Positions 13,836 through 19,864 of a DNA stretch of 19,864 nucleotides are shown here, one piece after another. Source of the stretch: an uncultured Bacteroides sp. (GTDB taxonomy: Bacteria; Bacteroidota; Bacteroidia; Bacteroidales; Bacteroidaceae); assembly GCA_900542985.1 (NCBI GenBank), contig UQPQ01000050.1, positions 1 to 19,864 on the forward strand, written 5' to 3'. Each line of letters begins with the position of its first letter. Position 1 is the stretch's first letter. A program made the position numbers and the translations under genes. Below the pieces are notes generated by a model, which did not search any database, was not told the origin of the DNA, and worked only from the letters and a program-made list of their open reading frames with translations.

Positions 13836-16688
13836 TCAGGATTCAAACTTTCCGTAGCGTGTAGGCAAGAGGGTTCTGTCTCCCAAAGTATTGTCTATTC
13901 GTGCTACATTTATCCAGAATTTATTCTCTCGGACACTTTCTATAGGGTAGACTGCTTTTTCACGGCTGTATGTGTGTGTCCACTGGCTGCCTACTGCTTC
14001 GTATTCCGGGTGAGGAGCGTTGATTAGCACATTGTCTTCGCGAGATGCATTTCCTTGTCTGACTTCTTCTATTTCTTTCCAAATCTGTTGCATGGAGTGA
14101 ATAAAGTTATTCAACTCATTTAAGCTTTCACTTTCTGTCGGTTCAATCATCAATGTGCCATGAACGGGGAAGGAAAGTGTAGGAGCATGATAACCATAAT
14201 CCATGAGTCGTTTTGCTATATCGTTTTCGGTAATTCCGCTTTCTTCATGTATTTTGCGGCATTCCAGTATCATCTCATGACCGACAAAGCCATTCTTTCC
14301 CTGATATACAACTCCATAAGTATCTTTTAAGGAAGCTGCCAGATAATTGGCATTTAAAATGGCTGTTTCAGTTGCACGTTTTAATCCTTCAGCTCCCATC
14401 ATACAGATGTATGCATAGGTAATCGGGAAAATACCGGCACTACCGTAAGGTGCTGCTGAAACTTCATTCTGCGGATGTCCAAAATGTACGTGTCCGGGTA
14501 AGAATGGAATCAAATGTTCGGCTACGCATACAGGACCTACACCCGGACCACCACCTCCATGAGGTATAGCAAATGTTTTGTGTAAGTTCAGATGACAGAC
14601 ATCGGCACCGATTGTTCCGGGATTTGTCAGTCCTACCTGAGCATTCATATTGGCCCCGTCCATATAGACTTGCGCTCCACATTTATGGATAATCTCACAG
14701 ATTTCCTTGATGTCTGTCTCAAAAATACCATGAGTAGACGGGTAAGTAATCATCAGAGCAGCCAACTGGTCTTTGTGTTCTTCCGCTTTTGTGCGCAAAT
14801 CTTCCAAATCAACATTTCCATGTTCGTCGCAGGCACAAGTCAGAGTCTCGTAACCGGCTTGTACAGCAGATGCAGGGTTGGTTCCATGGGCCGATGCCGG
14901 TATAAGAATGAGATGGCGATGTCCTTGACCTATACTTTCCAGATAGCTGCGTATGATGCGGAGTCCGGTATATTCTCCGGCTGCTCCAGAGTTGGGCTGT
15001 AAAGTTACTCCTGCAAATCCGGTGACAATTTTCAGCTGTTCGGAAAGATTGGTTATTAATTCAGTATATCCTACTGCCTGATCTTCAGGTACAAGAGGGT
15101 GGATATTCATCCATGATGCGTTACTCAATGGAAGCATTTCGGCTGCTGCATTCAGTTTCATGGTACAAGAACCCAGTGAAATCATAGAATGGGCGAGTGA
15201 AATATCTTTCCTTTCCAGTCGTTTGATGTAGCGCATCATTTCTGTCTCTGTATGATATTTCTGGAATATTTCATGGGAAAGATAGCTGCTGGTACGGCAC
15301 AGTTCCTGCGGAATAGAATCTTGCTGTGGTATATCGTATACTTCGTGTACAGACTCTTCGGCAGCAATTCCGAATACAGACAATAACTGATGGCAGTCTG
15401 CCGGAGTGGTAGTCTCATTCAGACTGATGCCGACTTCTCCGTTGTCGAAATAGCGGAGATTGATTTCTTTGCTTAGTGCAATAGTGCGCAGTTTCTGAGG
15501 AGAAACATGTGCAGGAAGCCCTAAACGGAGTGTATCGAAGAAAGAAATGTTCTTTTGTGTGTATCCTAAATGAGTAAGCTGATTGCCGAGCCAGGTAGTC
15601 ATGTGATGAATGCGTGTGGCAATCTCCTTTAAGCCCTCAGGCCCATGATATATTGCATAGAAGCCAGCCATTGTAGCCAATAAGGCCTGTGCTGTGCAAA
15701 TGTTTGAGGTCGCTTTTTCACGTTTGATATGCTGTTCACGCGTTTGTAGTGCCATACGGTAGCATAAGTGTCCGTATTTGTCTTTAGACAGACCGATGAT
15801 ACGTCCGGGCATGCTTCTCTTGAATTCGTCGCGTGTTGCGAAGTAGGCTGCAGAAGGTCCTCCATAGAACATTGGAATACCCAGTCTTTGTGTACTACCA
15901 AATACAATATCTGCTCCCCATTCTCCGGGAGGTACCAGCAAGGTGAGGCTGAGAATATCTGCGTCCACAGCCACTTTACATCCTGCTTCGTGCGCACGTG
16001 CTGTAAATTCTCGATAGTCCTCAATATTACCACTGTTGTTCGGGTATTGGATAATGCATCCGAAGATATCCGGAGTAAACTCCAATTCCTTATAGCTTCC
16101 TACGCGGACAGTAATACCTTGAGGGATAGCACGTGTCTGGATAACAGCTAGGTTCTGAGGAAATATTTCTTCGTCTACGAATAGGGTATTGGCGCCACTT
16201 TTCTGTTGGGCACGAGAGCGGAGATTATGCATCATGGTAGCAGCTTCTGCTGCTGCAGTGGCCTCGTCCAAGAGCGAGCAGTTAGCCAATGGCATAGCTG
16301 TCAGGTCGCTGATCATAGTCTGGAAATTAATCAAGGCTTCCAGTCGTCCTTGTGAAATCTCGGCCTGATACGGGGTATATGAAGTATACCAAACCGGATT
16401 TTCAAATACATTTCTTTGAATGACAGGAGGAGTAAAGGTGTCGTACCATCCGCATCCTATGTAAGATTTGTAAATCTTGTTATGAGAGGCCAGTTGAGTA
16501 ATGTGAGTCGCAAATTGATGTTCTGTCATGGCCGGTGGAAGTGCAAGCGGTTCTTTCAGAAGAATATTCTCAGGAATTGTTTTGCTGATTAATTCTTCAA
16601 GGCTATTCACTCCAATTTTTTCCAGCATGGTGGAAAGATTTTCTTCTGTAATGCCGATGTGTCTGTCGGCAAAGACATCTGTTTTCAT
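13836..16688 (-). CDS. gcvP: Glycine dehydrogenase (decarboxylating), glycine cleavage P-protein
   Basis: The PLP-dependent P-protein decarboxylates glycine and passes the aminomethyl group to the lipoyl arm of GcvH. At 950 residues this is the single-chain form with both halves (equivalent to gcvPA+gcvPB elsewhere). Landmarks are RHIGITEENLSTML (9-22), YIGCGWYDTFTPPVI (76-90), SLLDEATAAAEA (138-149), GSCTMKLNA (506-514), SAHGTNPASA (599-608), MDGANMNAQVG (676-686) and the PLP lysine K704 in NLHKTFAIPHGGGGPG (701-716). It appears intact. It is the last gene of the lipoprotein-rsmG-hydrolase operon, 51 bases after the hydrolase stop, and has no obvious promoter of its own. Genes gcvH and gcvT are not nearby, and no glycine riboswitch is seen. 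Confidence 0.97.
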   Translation of the reverse strand: MKTDVFADRHIGITEENLSTMLEKIGVNSLEELISKTIPENILLKEPLALPPAMTEHQFATHITQLASHNKIYKSYIGCGWYDTFTPPVIQRNVFENPVWYTSYTPYQAEISQGRLEALINFQTMISDLTAMPLANCSLLDEATAAAEAATMMHNLRSRAQQKSGANTLFVDEEIFPQNLAVIQTRAIPQGITVRVGSYKELEFTPDIFGCIIQYPNNSGNIEDYREFTARAHEAGCKVAVDADILSLTLLVPPGEWGADIVFGSTQRLGIPMFYGGPSAAYFATRDEFKRSMPGRIIGLSKDKYGHLCYRMALQTREQHIKREKATSNICTAQALLATMAGFYAIYHGPEGLKEIATRIHHMTTWLGNQLTHLGYTQKNISFFDTLRLGLPAHVSPQKLRTIALSKEINLRYFDNGEVGISLNETTTPADCHQLLSVFGIAAEESVHEVYDIPQQDSIPQELCRTSSYLSHEIFQKYHTETEMMRYIKRLERKDISLAHSMISLGSCTMKLNAAAEMLPLSNASWMNIHPLVPEDQAVGYTELITNLSEQLKIVTGFAGVTLQPNSGAAGEYTGLRIIRSYLESIGQGHRHLILIPASAHGTNPASAVQAGYETLTCACDEHGNVDLEDLRTKAEEHKDQLAALMITYPSTHGIFETDIKEICEIIHKCGAQVYMDGANMNAQVGLTNPGTIGADVCHLNLHKTFAIPHGGGGPGVGPVCVAEHLIPFLPGHVHFGHPQNEVSAAPYGSAGIFPITYAYICMMGAEGLKRATETAILNANYLAASLKDTYGVVYQGKNGFVGHEMILECRKIHEESGITENDIAKRLMDYGYHAPTLSFPVHGTLMIEPTESESLNELNNFIHSMQQIWKEIEEVRQGNASREDNVLINAPHPEYEAVGSQWTHTYSREKAVYPIESVRENKFWINVARIDNTLGDRTLLPTRYGKFES

Positions 16689-16718
16689 GTTTTTAAGGTT
16701 TTATAAAGGTGGTAATGC

Positions 16719-16744
16719 GGTAATCCTTTTTTATAAGGATTACC
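16719..16744 (-). repeat. Inverted repeat over the hydrolase stop codon
   Basis: GGTAATCCTT (16719-16728) and AAGGATTACC (16735-16744) form a perfect 10-bp stem with a six-base loop that includes the hydrolase TAA. No U-run follows on the minus strand (GCATTACC comes next), so it is more likely an mRNA processing or stabilising hairpin, or a partial attenuator before gcvP, than a full terminator. Confidence 0.5.
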
Positions 16745-17378
16745 GGAAGAAAGGATTGGATATTTTTTCCCGTCCGATAGTAGTGGCGTCACCATGTCCG
16801 GGGTATACCGTCGTTTCGTCTGGAAGCACAAAGAGACGGTTGATGATTCCGTTCCGGAGTGCTGTAAAATCACCTCCGCTCAGATCGGAACGTCCGATAC
16901 TTCCATTAAAAAGCACATCCCCGCTGAACATACATTGTGCAGAGGCTGCGTAGAATACGAGGCCGCCGGGAGAATGTCCGGGCACGTGAATCGCTTCTAA
17001 AGTCGTATTGCCAAAACGAATAAGCTCTTTATCTTCGATGTATCGGCCTAAAGGTATGGCAGGTTCGTTGATTTCGAAACCAAACATGCGGCATTGGTCG
17101 GCTACTTGATTGAGCAGGAATTCATCAGCTTTATGTGCTTCGGCCTGTAATCCGAATTCACGTTTGACAAACGGATTGCCAAACACATGGTCCAAATGCA
17201 GGTGAGTGTTCAGCAAGTGAGTTACTTTCAGATTGTTGTCTGTGATGTATCTTTTCAATTCCTGCTGTTCGTCAGGGTAAAAGCATCCGGCATCAATGAT
17301 TACCGCTTCCTTGGTGTCGTCCGATAATACATAGCAGTTTACCGGAAACATATTGAATTCAAATCGTTTAATTTTCAT
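16740..17378 (-). CDS. Metallo-beta-lactamase-fold hydrolase, GloB/YcbL-like
   Basis: This 212-residue binuclear metal hydrolase of the glyoxalase II-like branch shows all metal ligand motifs: HLHLDH (59-64), H135 in VPGHSPGG, D154 in SGDVLFNGSIGRSD and H195 in YPGHGD. The start MKIKRFEFNMFPVNCYVL is typical of the YcbL-type single-domain subgroup, which lacks the extra C-terminal helical domain of true GloB. Substrates may be S-lactoylglutathione-like or other thioesters; sequence alone does not settle it. It lies 15 bases after rsmG and 51 before gcvP in the same operon. Confidence 0.9.
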   Translation of the reverse strand: MKIKRFEFNMFPVNCYVLSDDTKEAVIIDAGCFYPDEQQELKRYITDNNLKVTHLLNTHLHLDHVFGNPFVKREFGLQAEAHKADEFLLNQVADQCRMFGFEINEPAIPLGRYIEDKELIRFGNTTLEAIHVPGHSPGGLVFYAASAQCMFSGDVLFNGSIGRSDLSGGDFTALRNGIINRLFVLPDETTVYPGHGDATTIGREKISNPFFR

Positions 17379-17393
17379 AGATGCAATCAGTTC

Positions 17394-18020
17394 TTATCGG
17401 TTGATAGTCACATATACTACTTTTTTAGTTTCGAAAAACTCTTCACTGAAAAAGTCTTTCAAGTCAGAAATTACAGTCTGATGTTTCACCGGAAGAATTT
17501 CCTTTTCCAATTCTCCTCCTTTCAGGCAGATCAGTCCATTGGGAAGAGCATTCTGCTGCTCTTTTTTGATGTTTTTTCTGACTATTTTCAATAGGTCGGT
17601 AAGCGGCATTACGGCGCGGCTGACCACAAAATCGAACAGTTCCTTTTCTTCTTCAGCCCGGCAGTGTCGTGTCGTTACATTGGTTAGTCCGATAGCGTGG
17701 GCTATTTCTGTAGCGACTTTCACCTTCTTTCCTATACTGTCTACTAAATGAAAGTGAGTGTCGGGGAAAAGAATTGCCAATGGTATTCCCGGAAAACCTC
17801 CTCCTGTACCTAAGTCCATGATGGTTGTTCCCGGTTTGAATTGGATAATTTTAGCTATTCCCAAAGAATGCAGGATATGATGTTCGTACAGGTTGGTAAT
17901 ATCTTTGCGTGAAATCACGTTGATTTTACTGTTCCAGTCTGTATATAGGTCATATAATGCAGCGAACTGCTGTTTCTGTGTTTCTGTAAGGTTGGGAAAA
18001 TACTTGAGGATGATGTCCAT
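17394..18020 (-). CDS. rsmG: 16S rRNA (guanine-527-N7)-methyltransferase RsmG
   Basis: It makes 7-methylguanosine at 16S position 527; loss in other bacteria gives low-level streptomycin resistance. The 208-residue protein is full length for the family. Motifs are the N-terminal INVISRKDITNLYEHHILHSL (33-53), the SAM-binding loop LGTGGGFPGIPL (70-81), DSIGKK (94-99), VVSRAV (132-137) and LKGG (166-169). It starts six bases after the lipoprotein stop and is followed at 15 bases by the hydrolase, so it is in the middle of the operon rather than next to gidA/parAB as in many other phyla. Confidence 0.95.
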   Translation of the reverse strand: MDIILKYFPNLTETQKQQFAALYDLYTDWNSKINVISRKDITNLYEHHILHSLGIAKIIQFKPGTTIMDLGTGGGFPGIPLAILFPDTHFHLVDSIGKKVKVATEIAHAIGLTNVTTRHCRAEEEKELFDFVVSRAVMPLTDLLKIVRKNIKKEQQNALPNGLICLKGGELEKEILPVKHQTVISDLKDFFSEEFFETKKVVYVTINR

Positions 18021-18026
18021 ATTGTA

Positions 18027-18878
18027 TTATTTGTTCAAATAAGTTTCTATTTCGTTGTAAGGAATGGTCAGTTTGAAATCTCCGCTGGCATAAGGAGCAA
18101 TTTCATATCGGTTGTATAAGAAACTGACTCCGTCTTTGCCCAAAAGGAAGTTTTCCGGAATATAAGGATCGGATTCCAGCAGAATTCCTATCGAACGCAG
18201 ATCGTCTATTGTGCGAATGGTATCAGTTTTCATTCGTGTATTGACTTCTTCTATCAGAGCCTGTAGAATAAGGTCACATATTTTCTTTTCTGCTTCTTTT
18301 TTGAAAGCATCTTCTGCAGTCAGAACTTTCCCGGAAACGGCGTCAATGTTCAACCATTTGGAATAAGTATTGGGATGTGCCCCTCCTGTCGACTCAAATG
18401 TAGTGACTGTATAGTTCCAGATGCTGTCTCTTCCATTTTCCAGATTGGCCTGGATGTCGTATTCATAGTTGTACCATCCCGGAATATCCTGTTCGTCCAT
18501 GCCGTTATATACATCAGCCTCGTAAAGTTTCAGCACATCTGTTCTATACGAACGTATGTAGTTGTCGGCCATTTGGGTAGAAACAGATTCGGGCGCTACT
18601 CCGATGTATTTTCCTTCGAATAAATTCTTTTGTATTTCGCTGTTGATAAGCATAGACAGTGAATCTTCGGCTGAAGCCGGAGTAAGATACATATATTCTA
18701 TGTGAATTTTACAGGAAGGGGATGACTTTACATCGGACTTCAGGTAAACAGTTGTATCAATTACGGAACTGGTTATTTCAGCCTGTGGCTTTTGTTTCTG
18801 TTCGATACAGCTTTGCATCAAAATGCCGGATGCAAGGAAACAAAAGAAAGTAGATAGTAAAAGGTAAGTTTTTCTCAT
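18027..18878 (-). CDS. Predicted lipoprotein with DUF3298/RsiV-like domain
   Basis: This 283-residue protein has a lipoprotein signal: MRKTYLLL, a hydrophobic core, then LMQSC with Cys24 as the lipidation site, so it is probably anchored in the outer or inner membrane facing the periplasm. The body resembles DUF4163/DUF3298 proteins (RsiV/PdaC C-terminal type): DSLSMLINSEIQKNLF (72-87), FESTGGAHPNTYSKWLNID (161-179), LTAEDAF (186-192) and the terminal FLLGKDGVSFLYNRYEIAPYA (244-264). RsiV domains bind lysozyme in Firmicutes, but this one has no sigma factor next to it, so a lysozyme role here would be speculation. It is the first gene of the operon leading to rsmG and gcvP. Confidence 0.85.
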   Translation of the reverse strand: MRKTYLLLSTFFCFLASGILMQSCIEQKQKPQAEITSSVIDTTVYLKSDVKSSPSCKIHIEYMYLTPASAEDSLSMLINSEIQKNLFEGKYIGVAPESVSTQMADNYIRSYRTDVLKLYEADVYNGMDEQDIPGWYNYEYDIQANLENGRDSIWNYTVTTFESTGGAHPNTYSKWLNIDAVSGKVLTAEDAFKKEAEKKICDLILQALIEEVNTRMKTDTIRTIDDLRSIGILLESDPYIPENFLLGKDGVSFLYNRYEIAPYASGDFKLTIPYNEIETYLNK

Positions 18879-18926
18879 TGCCTTTATTCTTTTGAGGTTA
18901 TTCTATGTTTTCAGTCTCTATTTTGA

Positions 18927-18934
18927 CAAATATA
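18927..18934 (-). promoter_or_regulatory. Operon -7 promoter element (lipoprotein-rsmG-hydrolase-gcvP)
   Basis: The minus strand reads TATATTTG, a perfect TAnnTTTG, 49 bases before the lipoprotein ATG. The predicted leader of about 40 bases is the longest among the protein-coding promoters in this window. No -33 TTTG is seen. Confidence 0.55.
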
Positions 18935-19001
18935 GTATTTCTTCTCGAATTGACCACTTAAAAAACGACTTCTTTCGTGTGCATGAGTTAATATTTCTTT
19001 T

Positions 19002-19009
19002 TATTTTTG
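19002..19009 (+). promoter_or_regulatory. lipB -7 promoter element
   Basis: TATTTTTG is a perfect TAnnTTTG, 22 bases before the lipB ATG at 19032. It diverges from the operon promoter at 18927-18934 on the opposite strand, about 70 bases away. Confidence 0.55.
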
Positions 19010-19031
19010 TCAATATGCTACTTTAAATGGA

Positions 19032-19712
19032 ATGGATATTATGAAAACAGAATATTGGGGACGGATTGCTTATGCAGATGCATGGCATCGGCAGGCAGAG
19101 CTGTTCGAAGAATTGGTTGCGGCAAAACAGCAGCATCTGCCGTATTATAATCGTCTGATTTTTTGCGAGCATCCGCATGTATATACTTTAGGCCGTCATG
19201 GAAAGCCGGCCAATATGCTGCTTAATAAAGAGCAGTTGCAGGCAGTTCATGCGGAGCTGTTTCAGACAGACAGAGGAGGGGACATCACGTATCACGGACC
19301 GGGACAAGTGGTTTGTTATCCTATTTTAAATTTGGAGGATTTTCATCTGGGCTTGAAGGATTATATTAACTTGCTGGAAGAAGCTGTAATCAGAGTATGT
19401 GCAGCCTATGGGATACAAGGGCAACGGGTTGCCGGAGCTACGGGAGTATGGATTGAGGTGGGAACTTCAAGAGAACGTAAGATTTGTGCCATAGGAGTGC
19501 GCAGCAGTCATTATGTGACGATGCACGGACTGGCACTAAACGTAAATACAGATTTACGATACTTCAGCTATATACACCCTTGTGGATTTGTGGACAAAGG
19601 AGTTACTTCTATTGCCCGGGAAACCGGATGTGAAGTTTCTATAGAAGAAGTTGTGAAGAAGCTGGAGTATGAATTAAGAGATTTGCTGGAAAGAAGAATG
19701 AAAGTTTCTTGA
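19032..19712 (+). CDS. lipB: Lipoyl(octanoyl) transferase LipB
   Basis: LipB moves octanoyl from acyl carrier protein to the lipoyl domains of GcvH and 2-oxoacid dehydrogenase E2 subunits. LipA then adds the sulfurs. The 226-residue protein has the family blocks CEHPHVYTLGRHG (45-57), RGGDITYHGPGQ (81-92), KICAIGVRSSHYVTMHGLALN (150-170; K150 is the expected catalytic Lys) and IHPCGFVDKGVTS (181-193; C184 is the expected acyl-accepting Cys). It starts 153 bases from the divergent operon that ends with gcvP, whose partner GcvH is a LipB substrate. It is followed by a terminator shared with tRNA-Lys. Confidence 0.96.
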   Translation: MDIMKTEYWGRIAYADAWHRQAELFEELVAAKQQHLPYYNRLIFCEHPHVYTLGRHGKPANMLLNKEQLQAVHAELFQTDRGGDITYHGPGQVVCYPILNLEDFHLGLKDYINLLEEAVIRVCAAYGIQGQRVAGATGVWIEVGTSRERKICAIGVRSSHYVTMHGLALNVNTDLRYFSYIHPCGFVDKGVTSIARETGCEVSIEEVVKKLEYELRDLLERRMKVS

Positions 19713-19770
19713 ACGGCAGTAGTGTCGGCTGAGCTGTTGTTCTGAAAATACAGAAAGAATGATAGTGGAT

Positions 19771-19808
19771 AAAAAAAAGACCTTTAAGAATTTCTTAAAG
19801 GCCTTTTT
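19771..19808. terminator. Bidirectional terminator between lipB and tRNA-Lys
   Basis: CCTTTAAGA (19781-19789) and TCTTAAAGG (19793-19801) pair perfectly across a three-base loop, with a run of eight A on the left (19771-19778) and CCTTTTT on the right. It would end lipB on the plus strand and the tRNA on the minus strand. Confidence 0.88.
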
Positions 19809-19813
19809 AATTG

Positions 19814-19864
19814 TACACCCTCAGGGATTCGAACCCTGGACCCACTGATTAAGAGTCAGTTGCT
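19814..19864 (-). tRNA. tRNA-Lys (anticodon CTT), 5' part beyond the window
   Basis: Read on the minus strand the visible part has the anticodon stem ACTGA/TCAGT around loop CTCTTAA (anticodon CTT, lysine), then the T arm CAGGGTTCGAATCCCTG and the acceptor 3' half AGGGTGT with discriminator A. CCA is not encoded. The D arm and 5' acceptor half lie past base 19864. Confidence 0.9.

Noticed and set aside
14592..15002. 136-residue plus-strand frame opposite gcvP, and similar frames at 15768-16151 and 16528-16953
   Set aside because: They are Cys/Ser-rich, lack starts with regulatory context and lie wholly inside a well-conserved gene on the other strand.
18879..19031. Glycine riboswitch or other RNA switch upstream of the operon ending in gcvP
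   Set aside because: The predicted leader is only about 40 bases, and I see no tandem aptamer-like pairing or conserved glycine-aptamer core.
1..19864. CRISPR array, insertion sequence, phage genes, toxin-antitoxin pair, starch-utilisation SusC/SusD locus or rRNA
   Set aside because: None of the hallmark repeats, transposase motifs, small paired genes, TonB-receptor sequences or rRNA stretches are visible.

Overview
The window looks like ordinary chromosome from a member of the Bacteroidales (Bacteroides, Phocaeicola or a close relative). The main evidence is the promoters. Upstream of most transcription units there is a copy of the Bacteroidetes -7 element TAnnTTTG, and the tRNA-Asp gene has a full TTTG-N19-TACCTTTG promoter. 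Shine-Dalgarno sequences are weak or absent, neither tRNA gene encodes CCA, and the predicted lipoprotein has a Bacteroidetes-like lipobox. The assignment to genus is inference.

Layout. At 1-607 is the 3' part of a hemerythrin-type di-iron (RIC/YtfE-like) gene with a strong terminator. At 608-3560 is a conspicuously AT-rich stretch holding an AraC-family regulator and, convergent to it, a complete FtsH-type membrane AAA protease. Next comes tRNA-Asp(GTC) with its own promoter and terminator. At 3878-5496 (minus) is a tight recR / 4-TM membrane protein / GNAT acetyltransferase operon. It diverges from a sodium:solute symporter (5568-7040, plus) through a very compact back-to-back promoter region. 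At 7035-8254 (minus) is a pnuC-like vitamin transporter coupled to thiamine pyrophosphokinase. Upstream of that lie pyridoxal kinase (8369-9250) and a 920-residue protein (9294-12056) combining a repeat-built coiled coil, an acidic linker, a probable WYL-like domain and a helical C-terminus. TrkH (12215-13720, plus) faces gcvP across a bidirectional terminator. The gcvP gene is last in a four-gene minus-strand operon: DUF3298-type lipoprotein, rsmG, metallo-beta-lactamase-fold hydrolase, gcvP. Divergent from it is lipB (plus), followed by a shared terminator and a tRNA-Lys(CTT) cut by the right edge.

How the genes relate. Most are housekeeping: DNA repair (recR), ribosome modification (rsmG), cofactor salvage (pnuC-thiN, pyridoxal kinase), potassium uptake (trkH), glycine cleavage (gcvP) and lipoylation (lipB). 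LipB supplies the octanoyl precursor of the lipoyl group carried by GcvH, the partner of GcvP, so the right end has a modest functional theme.

No mobile element, CRISPR array, phage gene or classical defence cassette is visible. No gap between genes exceeds 300 bases. The least explained items are the coiled-coil/WYL-like protein, the AT-rich AraC-FtsH pair with repeated motifs in its upstream regions, and the inverted repeat covering the AraC start codon. I did not find a clearly new multi-gene system.
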